Assembly (NCBI RefSeq): GCF_932294415.1
Contig: NC_065545.1
Span: 20,591,357-20,655,356, forward strand
Direction of reading: 5' to 3'
Origin: Quercus robur
Lineage: Eukaryota > Streptophyta > Magnoliopsida > Fagales > Fagaceae
DNA length: 64,000 nt
The notes beneath the pieces were generated by a model. The model was not told the origin of the DNA. It worked only from the letters and a program-made list of their open reading frames with translations, and made no database searches. Position 1 is the first letter of the stretch. Every line of letters begins with the position of its first letter. Position numbers and translations under genes: made by a program. Positions 35,713-47,736 of this stretch are shown here, piece by piece.

Positions 35713-36148
35713 TTGGTAGCAAGTATGTGCAAAGGCCTACAAACTTAATATGATCTGCACCAACCTTGTGTTTATGTATTTATGAGTATCTATTTCCTTT
35801 ATTTGTCTATTTAACAACATCATTGATTCATTGTACCAAGAACATACAATTAATACAAGGATAGAACTTGTAAGGCTCTTGTCTGAAATATATGATAGTT
35901 TTGTGGCCCTAAAGCTTAATTGGTAAGTGGAATCCTCTATGAATTTTTTATTTAAAAAATTATTTTAATTTTTATAGTCTATGACGTTCATTTATATATA
36001 TGATAATTTTTTTTTTCCATTAAGCTAAAATAGCAATGAGTGGATTTTTTCTTCTTTAGGATGAGATTCGTTTTCAAGTCTTTTATTGCAAGAATTTAGG
36101 AAGTAGATTAAAGGTGAGAGACAGAGAGAGAGAGAGAGAGATACACAC

Positions 36149-36560
36149 ACATTGAGTGTATGTTTGGTATGATTAATTTTGTCAACTTATTTTACTATTC
36201 AACTTATTTTTGCTACTATTCATGGACTCCACTACACTTTTTGGTACTATTCATGAGTCACACTGTACTATTTCAGCAAACTTTTACCTTTATCTACATT
36301 ACTTTTAGCAAAAAGTTTTTAGTTTTAATAAAATAAGTGGATCTCAAATAGACAGTGTTCATTTGAGATGGACTGGAATTTTTAGCTCATTCGCAATTTT
36401 AGTTTATTTTTTTAACATTCATGGGTCCTGTTGCACTTTTTGATACTATTTACGAGTCTTATTGTACTATCAGCTTATTTTTTAATTTTTTTTTTTTACA
36501 CTTTCAACAAAAAGTTTTCAATTTCAACTAAATAAACTGTCCCAAACAGACCCTGAATAT
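36149..36560. mobile_element. Two diverged head-to-tail MITE copies
   Basis: Each unit of about 200 bp has the order: tgtttggta or catttgaga start, 'actattcatg..tcc', 'cactttttg.tactatt', 'caacaaaaagtttt.a.tt', 'caaa(t/c)aga' end. Unit 1 is about 36149-36352 and unit 2 about 36357-36556. The outer ends (tatgtttggta and caaacagaccct) are typical of gtttgg-type plant MITEs. Confidence 0.55.
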
Positions 36561-38538
36561 CATAATTACACTGCCAAAAATTTTAATAATACAGGCCAAC
36601 TCTACCAATAAGTTGAATTATGAACGAAATAGCTAGACGGATTTGGTAAATTTATTGATATCCAGAAAGAGCAGAGCAAGGTAATTAATTTTCTCTCATC
36701 TTACTTCACCTGTTTTTTCAGAATCAATTATTAAAGGGTTTTTCAAATTTTGTCATTGTTTCTTACTCGTTTGTCATAATTGACAGTTATAATTTTACCT
36801 TTAGCTAAAGTTGGGCATATTAATTGGTGTCACCATGTTTGCCATATGAGGTCCCAAAATTCTATTCATGGAATCATGGTGTTGGAGATTCGAATGTGAG
36901 AAATTCCTTTTCAACTGCCAAAATTTTGCAATTTCATTGCGCCACCAGAAATTGAATACTGAATAGTGCTTGCAGTGGGAGTGTGGGACAAATGCCAATA
37001 TCTGGTTACTCAATAAATATGGGGATAAGGTTCAAGTTCAACTACTAGATGAGTTGTATGCTTAGACTTAGTTAATGCAGGTATTGGCTATATGGTTACA
37101 CTTACATACAAATTGGAATCATATATAGGAACTAAATGTAGGCATAAATTTTGAACTGAAAACTATATATAATATTTCCCTCCCCCCCCTTCCTTTTTGA
37201 TTAATGGTTCCATAGGGTAACAATCATATTTTTGAAATAATATATTATCTAACTAGAACATACTTAAGTATCCAATCTATATCTATATAATAATATCTAA
37301 AAGTTAGAGTATAGCATTTATTATTGTTATATTCTTGTTAAGCTATATCAATGTTGCATTTTGGTCTACTTTGGTCTATTCAGTTTACTTTAATCCATTT
37401 CGGTCTACTTTAGTCCATTTCAAAAATGAGAAAAAACATTTTTGGGTTAAGAGTACATATTCTAAATTCAAATTTATTAAAAAAAATATATATAGATCTC
37501 AAACTCGTTCCAAATTTATTAATTCTCAATTGCACACTTGGGTTGTTCCCTGAGTTCGGGCTAAATGAGGTTGAGAGATTTTCATGTTGGATTGTTTATC
37601 TAGTTGTCCCAACATGTGTGAGGATGTGGTATGGTATGAAGATAATTTTGGCATTAGTACAAAACTATCTTTTCTAATTTGTCACCCCAATTTTATAATC
37701 TTAGCTCCACCACCTCCAAGGGAATAACACTAATTTTTTAAAAACTATTTTTCATTGGATTCATCTAAGAAATCTTTTCTTTTTTTAAATGTCAATAATT
37801 ACAACAATGAAGAAGAGGGGTTCAAATCTCAGTTCTCTTAATAAAGGAAACTCAGATTCGATTATGCCAGTGAATTACAAGGTTTTTGGCATCATCTAAC
37901 AATTTTGAAATAAGAAAATATAGGCAATTGTTCTTTTAGTAGGCGTGGAGCTCATATCCATAAGACTCGTACGAAACAATTCTTGCGCGATAACATGACA
38001 TGAGATATGTCCTCCAAATCTTTTAGCTAAAACTTTCATGTTGACAAAATTTGTAGGCCTTACATGAGGCAGGTAGTTGGACTTTTTAAAGTATGCTGAC
38101 AACTTGGACCATTGGCCCAATCGGCAGAGTTATGACATCAGGCCCACCCATATTTTACATAATATGGAGCTTCACGTCCTATCTAAAAAGGTTAAAGCCC
38201 AGATATTTCTCGTGAGGATAAGCACAATAATGAATAATGATACATATTGGGGATAACCAAGCTACCAGTTGTGAGATTGAGATGGCACACTGATATTAAT
38301 TTGAAGAATTGATTTAATAAATGGAACTATTAAGTTGCACAGTAGTTTTCACATGCAAGATGAAGAAATTTTATTGAGGTTGAAACTGCTTTTCATCTGT
38401 GCATACACTAAAAAATTGCAGAAATCATTCTGAATAATTCAATTTAATAATTAAAATTTCCTTAAATGGGTAACAGTTTGTACTTTGTAGCAATAGTAAT
38501 TCCACAAAAATAATCATAGCTAGAAACAACACCAGATT
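36561..38538. other. Intergenic; short minisatellite
   Basis: A degenerate minisatellite of ttggtctactt-like units lies at 37361-37421. Nothing gene-like is supported in the rest, including the phytocyanin 3' flank. Confidence 0.5.
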
Positions 38539-39136
38539 TTAAAAGGCAAAACATGCAAGAACCCCAGTAGCCATGAAGAGCTGAAAAGCAAGAAGGTGTT
38601 TGAAAAATTGGTTAGAGGAAGCACTGCTCTTAGATGGGCCTGGGGCAGGTGCATGTCCCTCAGTTGGGCTTGGGCTTGGGCTCAGACTTGGGCTTGGACT
38701 TGTTGAAGTTTTAGGAACCCTGATGTCTACCTTCTGACCAACCTCGCAGTGGCCCGGGACGCCACAGATATAGTAGTAGTGACCAGGTTTCGTAATGGGC
38801 AAAGAGTCATTCCCAGAGATACGAACAAATTTTGGGTCAGTTGAGTTGCATGACTTGAAATTCTCATAGGTCACTAACATCACATTGTTTTCTATGGGGT
38901 TGTACACGAAACCTGCATTTGAAGAGGAGCCAATAACAATTTACAATTAGCATGTATCTAAATGTTGATTTACTAAGAAAGTTTTGACATTAAAAAAAAA
39001 TAAATAAAAAATAGAAGGAATTTTCAAATACCTACCAAATAGCCTAATATTAACGTCTCTTTTGGGCATGATCTATTGTTATCTTATTACGTACTATCAA
39101 ACTTCTATTCTTACAATTTCAATGTGTCACTCATGG

Positions 39137-39187
<51 letters not shown>

Positions 39188-41623
39188 TTTGTTTGTCAAA
39201 CAATTTCACGGAGAACATGATTGCACGAATTGTTCATGTTGCATCTTGGATTAATGTAAGAAGGAATTTTTTTTATCACATTAATTTGCTCCCAAGACCT
39301 TTGACTTTTTCTAATTTTTATAATTAGAGTCAAACTTTAAAAGGCTGTATGTGAGTGAAACTACCAAATTAAATCCCTGAAAGTGCTACAGTTACAAACT
39401 ATTTTACAATATTTTTACAAATTATTGTTGTAGCCAACTTCTTATTGGTTCTCATTTAAACCTACTAATAACAACATTTTTTTTATTTACCAATAATCAC
39501 TCATCACATTAGCAGTTTGTAAAAAAATTTGTAAAAAAGTTTGCATTTTTAGCATTTTCCCAATAGATTATATAGCCCCTAAATATAGGGCTTCCTTTAA
39601 TCTGCTTCCTAAGTTCATACTTAGAGACAAACCTTGGTGCTATGCATTTATCTATTTGGTTGCTTTCTTTCTTTCAGTGTCAAATGTTTGTTCACATGAA
39701 AAGAGGAGGATTGCGATAACTTGGCTACCAATGTAAAGATTTAATCACTCTATTGTGAATGTGTTGAAAATACTACTAAAACTATCTAGCTAGGCATAAA
39801 GCTAATAGATTCAAATCTATAGAAAAAGATTCAGCAAAAAGAAAATCTACAAAATAATTAAGAAGTTATACCACACACATATCAAAAAGAGGTTATGCGG
39901 TTCAATTATATAAGAGGAATAAGAGGTATATTTGGTGGGGAGTGTTTTCCCCTTCCTAGGGTTGTAAATGAACCAAATCAATCATAAACAACTCGGACTC
40001 GGCTTAATAAAAAACTTATTCATGTTTGTTTGTTTATAAATAAGTTAAGCTTGAGCCTTAGTTTAAGGCTCATTTAATAAACAAGCTGATCCCAAGCAAA
40101 AAAATTTGTTCACGAATAAGCTCGTGAGCTATTAGGCTTGATACAAAACTATTCAAGCATAAATTCATTTATAAGTTTATATGTGTTAGCTAAATATACT
40201 CATTATACATATCTTAATAATGACATGACCAACATGAGATCATTACATATTACCTTAATTTTTTTTTCTTCCCTCTAAACTAACCAAGAACCACTTTAGA
40301 TTATAGTTACATTTAAAAATAAACTAATTAATTACGTAGGCCACATATGATCCTTCCTTATCAATCATTTAAAGTAAAATTGTGAAACATGTTAGTACTT
40401 TCTCATTCATAATAGTTATAGACAAGTATTTTTTTAGTTCTTCAACGTCTAACATGAATGTAAAAATTGTATTTTGAATAATTGTTGAAGCTGTAGACAA
40501 GAAATGATAAATGAATGAATTTAGTTATGTAAATTTTTAATTTGAATAATGGCTAATCATAAGTAGGACTAGATGTATGATAAAATGAGTATACTATTTT
40601 CTTTTTCTTTTTCTTAATTTTAGAGATTTAAACATTTGATACTGTAATTTTTTTAGATTTCAAGCTCAAAAGCTTAAGCCGAGCTCGAGTTTGAGCTTGA
40701 TATTAAGCTTAAGCTTGGCTTGACTAATTAATCAAGCCAAGCCAAACCAAGCTCAAGCTTTTTGGCTTTCTCACAAGTTCAAGCTCAAACACTATTTTTA
40801 GGTTTGTCATGAGCTCGAGCCAAGTTTGAGTTTTTTACTTTTCTTGATTAATCAAGCTTGAATATGCTTTACTCGACAAAGCTCAATTTGTTTATGGTCC
40901 TACTCCTACCCCTACCCCACTGCCTCGGCCACTCATCATTGATTATTTGATAACACAAATAGTATAGACCACGTACAATATATTAACAAGAAAACCCAAG
41001 TATATCAAACAAAAAAAGAACAAAATTTTAGGAATGAGAGTGAAGGAATAAATTGAAAAGAAACAAAAAGGTTATAAACCTATTATTTGATTCTAGCTCC
41101 CTCTTTCTTCCTTCCCATGAGCCCACACACATATTAAAAGGCAAAAAAAATGTAAAAATTTTCTCTCAAGCTCATAAAAAAATTGAGATTGTGAAAAGAT
41201 ACTGGAATCAAGAGAAAATACTTCATAATTTATTTGATTCATTTTACATATTTTTCATCTTCTTCCTCTAAATAAGTAATATATATTGTATTTTTTCTCT
41301 TTAATTTGATGCTTTGTTTTTTTTTCCCCTATTATAATAAGATGTAGATCTAGAGAGAAAGAAAACACAATTCTCCAATATAATCAATCATTCAATAGAT
41401 AAAGCCTGATATTGAAAACAGTGATAAATAAAAAGAGAGACAAGAAGAGCTTACGAATGGTGTCCCCAACGCGGAACTCCTTAGTTGAAGCCCAACTCTT
41501 GTAATCAATATTGCTATCGTTACTCCATCCTCGAAAGTCACCCACCTCATACACAACACCAAAACTGACCTCAATAAGAGCCAAAAAGAAGAACAAAACC
41601 ATCACATTCTTAACCAAAGCCAT
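38539..41623 (-). CDS. Phytocyanin / early-nodulin-like protein (two exons)
   Basis: Exon 1 is 41623-41455 and exon 2 is 38912-38539 on the minus strand; the phase-1 intron has GTAAG and GCAG ends and is 2.5 kb. The predicted protein has 180 residues: signal peptide 1-22, plastocyanin-like domain 24-122 ('VYEVGDFRGW', 'YKSWASTKEFRVGDTI', 'YYYICGVPGHCEVGQKV'), a Pro/Ser/Ala-rich arabinogalactan-like stretch 125-155, and a hydrophobic C-terminus that fits a GPI-anchor signal. Of the type-1 copper ligands Cys106, His111 and Gln116 are present, but the first His is replaced by Asn at about 65. The product is therefore probably an early-nodulin-like, non-copper phytocyanin at the cell surface. Both exons are open. 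The intron holds two transposon-like elements. Confidence 0.9.
39141..39187. repeat. TA/TG compound microsatellite
   Basis: A (TA)n run passes into (TG)n within the phytocyanin intron. Confidence 0.9.
39379..39559. mobile_element. 181-bp MITE in the phytocyanin intron
   Basis: The left end gaaagtgctacagttacaaa and the right end, read in reverse (gaaaatgctaaaaatgcaaa), match over about 45 bp with some mismatches, including two ttttacaa blocks on each side. Non-coding. Confidence 0.7.
39957..40903. mobile_element. Non-autonomous hAT-like element rich in 'aagcttgagctc' motifs
   Basis: It begins tagggttgtaaatgaacc and ends with the rough inverse ggtccta after caatttgtttat. Subterminal regions (40020-40140 and 40660-40870) are packed with gagctcgag, aagctt and caagct motifs in both directions. 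The 8-bp flanks ccccttcc and ctcctacc match at 6 of 8. It lies in the phytocyanin intron. Confidence 0.5.
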
Positions 41624-41774
41624 GAGAGAAACTATTATGAATTAAAAAAAAAAAAAGGTGCAATAAGGTTGGTGATTTATATTGGTGTAATTAAACAAAC
41701 CTTTACATGGGCAACTTATATCATAATGCTAAGATTTGCAAGGTAATATTTTCTTTCCTGAATTTGCACCACTA

Positions 41775-41851
41775 GGTTAGCGGTATTCTATTTCTTTCCC
41801 TCTGTGTGTGTTTGTTTCTTCAAAAAAAAAAAAAAAGGTTAGCGGTATTCT
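41775..41851 (+). mobile_element. Micro-retroposon 4: 32 bp plus poly-A between direct repeats
   Basis: The 15-mer ggttagcggtattct occurs at 41775-41789 and 41837-41851. The insert is a pyrimidine-rich 32-base body ending tttgtttcttc and then 15 A residues (41822-41836). It lies just upstream of the phytocyanin gene. Confidence 0.85.
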
Positions 41852-42063
41852 CTGGTATATATGGAAAGTTATTTGTGAATTGAGAATGTAATCTTTGATG
41901 ATTTTTTTTAATGGGGATTTTTGATGATTTATTTCCATATATATATATATATATATGTGTGTGTGTTACAGGGTCAGGGGTCTAGTACTAGACCTAAATC
42001 AGTAAAGGGTTAGAAATCTGTATTTTTGAGTTTATAATCTATTTATTTCTTTTTATGTGATAG

Positions 42064-42173
42064 CCAGGTTGGGAATTATTAAGAGGATTTTGATTGTTGA
42101 TTGGGATATACATCATGCTAATGGTAGGAAATTTCGTGTTCTATTCTTCTCTAGCTGTTCACGTGTTTGTTAG
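42064..42173 (+). pseudogene. Histone-deacetylase-like exon fragment
   Basis: After a possible acceptor (gatag at 42059-42063) the frame reads 'ARLGIIKRILIVDWDIHH', then 'ANGRKFRVLFFSS' and a stop at 42171. 'ILIVDWD(I/V)HH.NG' is the active-site block of class II histone deacetylases (HDA5/HDA18-like in plants), and 'RVLFFS' follows it there about six residues later. Here the second conserved Gly is Ala and the intervening residues are missing. No other deacetylase exon was found nearby, so this is a stray relic, probably carried in by duplication or a transposon. Confidence 0.6.
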
Positions 42174-42459
42174 TTTTAACTTCTTTTTTGATGAAAGTTA
42201 GTTTTATCTTTGACTCTCCGGATCCTTGTTACTCGTAGCTACTTTAAACATTTCTTGTTTTACCTTTTCATGTGTATCTGTCAAAATCAAATGGTGTTAT
42301 TATAGTCCTATTTCGTCAATCTTGTATTGTCATCCTCGGTTACTAATTAACTGAACAGGTATTGAGAAGCAATTTATTTTAAGTAATGCTGGAGATGCAA
42401 TTTATTTTTTTATTTATAATTATTGACGTGATTTGTTGTGCTTATTACTGGACTTATAG

Positions 42460-43255
42460 CTTGTGTTTAGGGCGGAGCCATGAATTTTTGTTTGAGAAGC
42501 CAAGTTGTATGGTACTAATATATTTATCAAGATAATCCCAAACACACATATATGTATACACACTTTTTTTTTATTATATATACACATAAATATACACACT
42601 TTTTATTTGATAAATTATATATATATACACACCAAAAAAAAAAAAAAAAAACTTAGTATTTTCAATCAAAATTATGTTTGATGGCGATTTTTCATAAAAT
42701 AAAATTCATTTTTACCATTTTCATAGCGAAATTCTTATAAAAAGTTTCATTTTCAATACAAATTATCAAATTTTATACTAAAGTAAGTAAAAAATCTTTT
42801 AATTGAACTAATGAAATTTTAAAAAACACGAATGATCCAAAACTTGGAGAAAATAAGTTAAGCTCCGAACATATTTGAAGCTATCTTGCTGTAACCCATT
42901 ATGTGGTAACTAAAGAGACATTTTATATGTAGTTTTAGTGACAGTATTTTTTTTAATAAGTCAATAACTTGCTAATTGCCACATAACAGGCTGAAAAAGA
43001 TAAATTTAAACATATTTATTACCAAACTTTATCAAATATTTACATTTTACAATAAAAAATAGAATTGCAAAAAATAAAATTATATCTCTATAACTATTAG
43101 ACCAATTATTTTTTATAAAAGCATCATTAGACTAATTCAAATATTTGGGGGGCCAACTCTTATTAAAATAATTATATATATTTAAAAAAATTTCAAAATT
43201 TTGGAGGGGCCATGGGCCCCCCACCCAATTGCATAGCTCCGCCCCTACTTGTGTT
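42460..43255. mobile_element. Non-autonomous hAT element with 8-bp target duplication
   Basis: The element 42468-43247 (780 bp) starts tagggcggagccatg and ends catagctccgccccta, inverted repeats with one indel and one mismatch. It is flanked by cttgtgtt on both sides (42460-42467 and 43248-43255), an exact 8-bp duplication as expected for hAT. No transposase coding. It sits 80 bp before the phytocyanin exon relic. Confidence 0.85.
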
Positions 43256-43327
43256 TGTGTGTGTTATTTTATTTATTTTTAATGTATTTATCCATGAATA
43301 ATTTTTTTTTTTTTTTGTCACATATAG

Positions 43328-43611
43328 TATTTTGGTTCAACCATCAATTATTCCACAATATTGTGTTGCAAGTGAGTCAACTAAGATTTCCTGTCTTCCT
43401 TTGCTTCTAAAAAGAAAAACTAAGATTTCCTGTCATGCAACACATCATCTCCAATTGCCATCTATTTTTCAGGCTTCGACTTAATTACCCTCGATTGGCC
43501 TAATAGCTTCTACTACATTTGTAGTGTCCCTGGCCACTGCCAAGCCAGACAGAAGGTTGAAACTGAAATCAAGGTCACCCCAATCCCAATCTTATCAATT
43601 CCGTGCACAGG
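43328..43611 (+). pseudogene. Phytocyanin exon 2 relic
   Basis: This closely resembles exon 2 at 61119-61426 at DNA level ('ttctactacatttg.agt', 'cactgccaagccagacagaa', 'gaaatcaaggtcacccc'). The frame '[20 protein letters not shown]' then '[17 protein letters not shown]' keeps the Cys, His and Gln ligands but changes GQK to RQK. A duplication of about 40 bp (aactaagatttcctgtc at 43380 and 43418) breaks the frame upstream. No exon 1 was found on the plus strand nearby. Confidence 0.8.
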
Positions 43612-43671
43612 CATGAGCCGATCTCCTTTTTAGTTAAAGGAAAACATTTGCAGTGTTCTTCATTTCTTCTC

Positions 43672-43707
<36 letters not shown>

Positions 43708-44140
43708 ATTTTTGAATTTGAATGGGATATATACAGAAGGACTGCCATTAACATGGTGTCCCACAGGCCACAATATACAATATATGAGTCAAAACTAAAA
43801 GAGTATATTAAAGGGGTACTCCCGAGAAGTATGAAAGTTAACAATCAAAATGAAGTCATTTGTGATTTTTATATTAACTTAATCGGTAAAGTTTTTATTG
43901 TCAAATAAGGATCTTTAGATAATGTCACATGCAATAAAAATAAAACATAATGATATTTTGATCTAAATTTACAAATGCACTTATATAGAATTGCATGAAG
44001 TGCTCACTATAGTCTACACCCTTAGAGTACTCACATCAATGAGTATATAATAGAATGGTAAAACTTTAAGTAACATAGATACAGTACCTTATTTATCCCT
44101 TTTAAAATTTAAACATTTGTCTACTTACTTTACGGGAAAA
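43612..44140. other. Intergenic, nothing recognised
   Basis: Contains a 24-base T-run (43678-43702). Confidence 0.5.
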
Positions 44141-44149
44141 CTGCCATTT

Positions 44150-45504
44150 AACGCTCCGTTATTTCTTTTTCTTTCCCATGTTTCTATGTTTCTGACTATT
44201 GAACTCCCGCGGAAAACACAAACGCTCCTACCATTCTCTCTCTCCCTCTCTGTTCTTCTCTTTCTCTCTTTCTTTCCTTCTCTCTCGCTCAGATTGAATG
44301 AAATAGACGAATCCAGCTCTCTGTTTTTGCAAATTGGTTGGCTGGCACTAAGTAAATTGGTTGGTATGTATTGGCTAAATCTCATTATAGGTTTTCAATT
44401 CTAGTTGCTGAGTTTGTGTTATTTTGAGGTTTAGTAGAGTTTTTTTTTTTTTTGGTTGATTATGATCTGGGTATCAATTTTTGTTATTGGGTCTGTGTTA
44501 TTATTGTTTTTATTTGGGTTTTCAATTCTAGCTGCTGGGTTTGTATTATTTTGAGGTTTGGTAGAGTTTTCCTTTGGCTATTTCTAATAAAGGTTTCAAT
44601 TTTGGTTAATGGATCTGTCTTAGTATTGCTTTGGTTAATTTTGATTTGGGTTTTCAATTCTAGCTACTGGGCTTGTGTTATTTTGAGGTATGGTAGAGTT
44701 TTCCTTTGGCTATTTCATTAGGCGGTCAAGTTAAAAGCACTTGCAATTGTTTTAATTAGCTTCCTTTGTCTGATAGCATTAACGGAGGAGAATCACTTAG
44801 CCCTTATGCTTTTTATTTATTTATTTATTTTTTTGACTGGTTTGCAGTTGCTTAACATTTTTACTATTGCTTTTCAGCTCGCAGTTGCTTAACATTTTTG
44901 GCTGGCTTGCTTTGGTTAATTTTAATTTGGGGTTTCAATTCTAGTTGCTGGGTTTGAGTTATTTTGAGGTTTGGAAGAGTTTTCCAATGGCTGAGTTCAC
45001 CTTGATGAAGCTGAGTTCTATTTTTTTTTCAATGTCTAACGTTTGTCTTTGGTGTTTGATTAATAATTCAAACTAGAGATTTGAAATTGGAAAGGTAAAA
45101 GATTCTTAGAATAGCAATCATATACTAATCTTAGAGAATTAAATACAAATATCTTGATTTGCATATTTTGGAAGTTGCTGGATTGATATTTGCAATACCT
45201 AGAGATGTTTTAATCGCTAGTGAATTTTTTTGGTTTATTTGTCATATCTTCTAAGACTGCTCTAGTGACTAGTCATTAACATTGTAGCTTGATTTTTAAA
45301 TGTGGTACGACATTGATTGGTTGCTAATTTAGAACACCAATCCATGTTACTCCTATTGATTCTTTCTTCATGCATATACATTGCAAAACATTTTTTTTTT
45401 TTAACTTCTTTCAACAATTCCATCATATATTTTAGTAAATTTTTATATTTTCAGTGAACTTAGTTCATCAAAAGCAATAAGTTGTGTCTGTTAATTTACT
45501 GGTT
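44150..45504 (+). promoter_or_regulatory. Leader-like region and repeats upstream of the FAR1 fragment
   Basis: A CT-rich block (44235-44290) looks like a plant 5' UTR. After it comes a diverged repeat, 'ttttcaattctag(t/c)tgctggg' followed by 'ttattttgaggtttggtagag', present four times at about 44391, 44518, 44650 and 44930 (spacing about 130 bp, last gap about double). It probably lies in a leader intron. Confidence 0.5.
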
Positions 45505-45876
45505 ATGGAGAAAGATGGGAAGAACAACCTTGAAGAAGTTGTGTTTGTTGATTCAGAGGAAGATACAACTCCAAAAATTAGAGAAAATGTAGGCACTAAA
45601 GAAGATATAACTCCAAAAATTGGAATGGAGTTTGATTCAGAGGATGAGGCATATCTATATTATAATATATATGCTGGATATGTTGGATTCAGTATTTGTA
45701 GAGATTGGGTAAATAGAAGTAAGGCAAATAAAACAACTATCATATCCCACAAGTATTGTTGTTTTAAAGCTGGTTACAAGAAGGATGTTGCATATGAAGG
45801 AAAGAAATCTAGAATAAAATTAAGATGTGGTTGTGAAGCCCAAATGTTTGTTGTCGCTTATCAGTTTATTTATTGA
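45505..45876 (+). pseudogene. FAR1-related protein, N-terminal fragment
   Basis: ATG at 45505; the frame gives 123 residues. Residues about 45-115 match the FAR1 DNA-binding domain: 'GMEFDSEDEAYLYYNIYA', 'VGFSICRDWVNRSK', 'HKYCCFKAGYKK' and 'IKLRCGCEAQMFV'. FAR1-related sequences are domesticated MULE transposases that act as transcription factors, normally 500-800 residues with a transposase core and SWIM zinc finger. Here the reading ends at 45876, directly followed by an unrelated L1-like 3' end, so the gene is truncated. It could be expressed as a short DNA-binding protein, but a relic is more likely. Confidence 0.75.
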
Positions 45877-46289
45877 TGCGTGTTTTGGGTACTTTTATTG
45901 TTATAACTTATTAGGTGTGACTTCATTAATATTGGGTACTTTTTCTGGTCCAAATTCACTATTGGCCTTTTGATAATTTGAACTGTTTTTGCCTTACTGC
46001 CTTTTTTTTCCTCCGCACTGGGTGGCTGCTTTTTTCTGCACTAGTTTTCCTGCACTGGATAGCTGCTGCCTGTAGTGTGTGGGCTGCTGTTTTCTTATTC
46101 TGCAATGATTTCCCTCTTGGCACCAGGTTTAGTTGGCAGCATTGGCTTTAGTTTTGTTGTAGTTTAGCTCCAGTCGCATGTATTGTTTTGTTTCCCTTGA
46201 TTGACCCCAAGTCTATACTTCTTTGCATACAAACTTTATCAATAATATATCTATGATCTATCTTTATCTCCAAAAAAAAAAAAAAAAAA
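45877..46289 (+). mobile_element. LINE-like 3' end with poly-A
   Basis: GC-poor 3' UTR-like sequence ending 'atgatctatctttatctcc' and then 18 A residues (46272-46289). It was probably 5'-truncated on insertion and cut the FAR1 gene. No target duplication was found. Confidence 0.5.
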
Positions 46290-46512
46290 CAATATCATTT
46301 CACATCATGGAAAATTATTCTTATATACACAAATATGCACTTCCACACATAAATGTAACTGCACATCACATAGCCCTTAGTCCCAACTATTATCTTTAAG
46401 TACAGGCAAATGAAGGCTGGTGTGGACTCTTTTTAAAAAGGATGAGGCAACCTGTGGTAAAGATAGAGCCAAAACTCACAATAAATTCAAATGAAATGGC
46501 ATAAAAGCCCCA

Positions 46513-47169
46513 CTTATTGTTGGAAAAATAATAGTAAGTAAACAAGTTTGATACAACAAACAATATCCCAAATAATTAGCAAGAATGTAAATAAGCAATA
46601 ATAATAATATAAATTTAAGTAAAGTTAGGAACAATCTCACAGTGCTATAGAATCACGCAAAGAGCGTTGTCCTTAAAGATTGATTCGTGCAACCCAAAGT
46701 AAAACTTGGTGCGATTGGTTCTGTTGGCCAAACAACCCCCCAGGATTAGACTATAGCGTCGACCTTTGTGATGTACGCACTTCCACTCACAAAAGGTTTA
46801 AGAATAACCCTCTATTGCCTTCCCTTAGAACAAATATTCTTGTATAAAAAATATGTGGGAGAGAAAGATAATAGACTTGTGTATATCTAAAAATATAGAG
46901 TAGTAAAAAGACCCTTTAGAAAGTGTGTTAGGATGAGTATTATATAGGCTACTTATGAAGATAATAGTCTATAGTTATTGGTTACTAATAACCCTTAAAA
47001 GCCCAACGGCTATATTATCAATTATTGTCTAACGACTATTTTTTTCATAATTGTCCAACGGCTATTTTTCTCATAATTGTCCAATGGCTATTTTACTCAT
47101 AAATTTCCAATGGCTAGAAAATAAATAAGAATAAAAGTATTTGGAACACACACCCACACCAACACTTAT
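46513..47169 (+). mobile_element. Solo LTR, 647 bp, with target duplication
   Basis: LTR 46518-47164 starts tgttggaaaaata and ends cacaccaaca (TGTTGG/CCAACA). The 5-bp flank cttat is present on both sides (46513-46517 and 47165-47169). A TATA-like tattatataggc at 46938-46950 suggests plus orientation. Four tandem copies of a '(t)gtccaa(c/t)ggctatt' motif lie at 47010-47115. Confidence 0.88.
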
Positions 47170-47736
47170 AACTCCAAAAAAAAAAAAAAAAAAACTTAGT
47201 TTTGATAATAAAATGAAGTAAACAGTGTTTTATTAAATTGTGAACTCACATTACAAATATCGCATGGCATATTGCAAAAGAGAGTACACTAAAGTAAAAA
47301 CAGAATTCACTAATTAAATACAATGCTTATTGTGCAATTTTTAAATAACTTGCAATTGTACAGAATAATTTGAATATATTCAACAGCTTAAGTCCTACTG
47401 CCTATTCAATCTAACACGTCTCTCTGCCATTGGGAATGGTTGAGCTGCAAATCACTTTATGTCTCAAGACGTTTGAAATGGTTGAGCTACAAATCACTTT
47501 ATGTCTCCATGTTGTATAAATCTTTTGTCCAAACAATGCATAGATTTTTGGACATTATAATTGTTTCTTTTAGTTCTCCTACTAGGCTTAACACTGATGC
47601 ATCTTGATGCTAAGATGTTCTTTCCAATCAGTGAGGAGATATAACAGGATCAGTTCGATTAATGAACTCGACCAACTCATTCTGGTGAATGAGAATAGAT
47701 TTTCTGGGCAAGCTTTAATAGACCAGGAATGAATGG
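47170..47736. other. Poly-A tract, short tandem repeat, no gene
   Basis: A-run at 47177-47194. A 44-46 bp direct repeat (tggttgagct(g/a)caaatcact) is at about 47440 and 47483. Confidence 0.5.

Noticed and set aside
36801..37700. Possible small genes from short frames
   Set aside because: Frames of 70-83 codons with no motif and with AT-rich, repeat-like composition.
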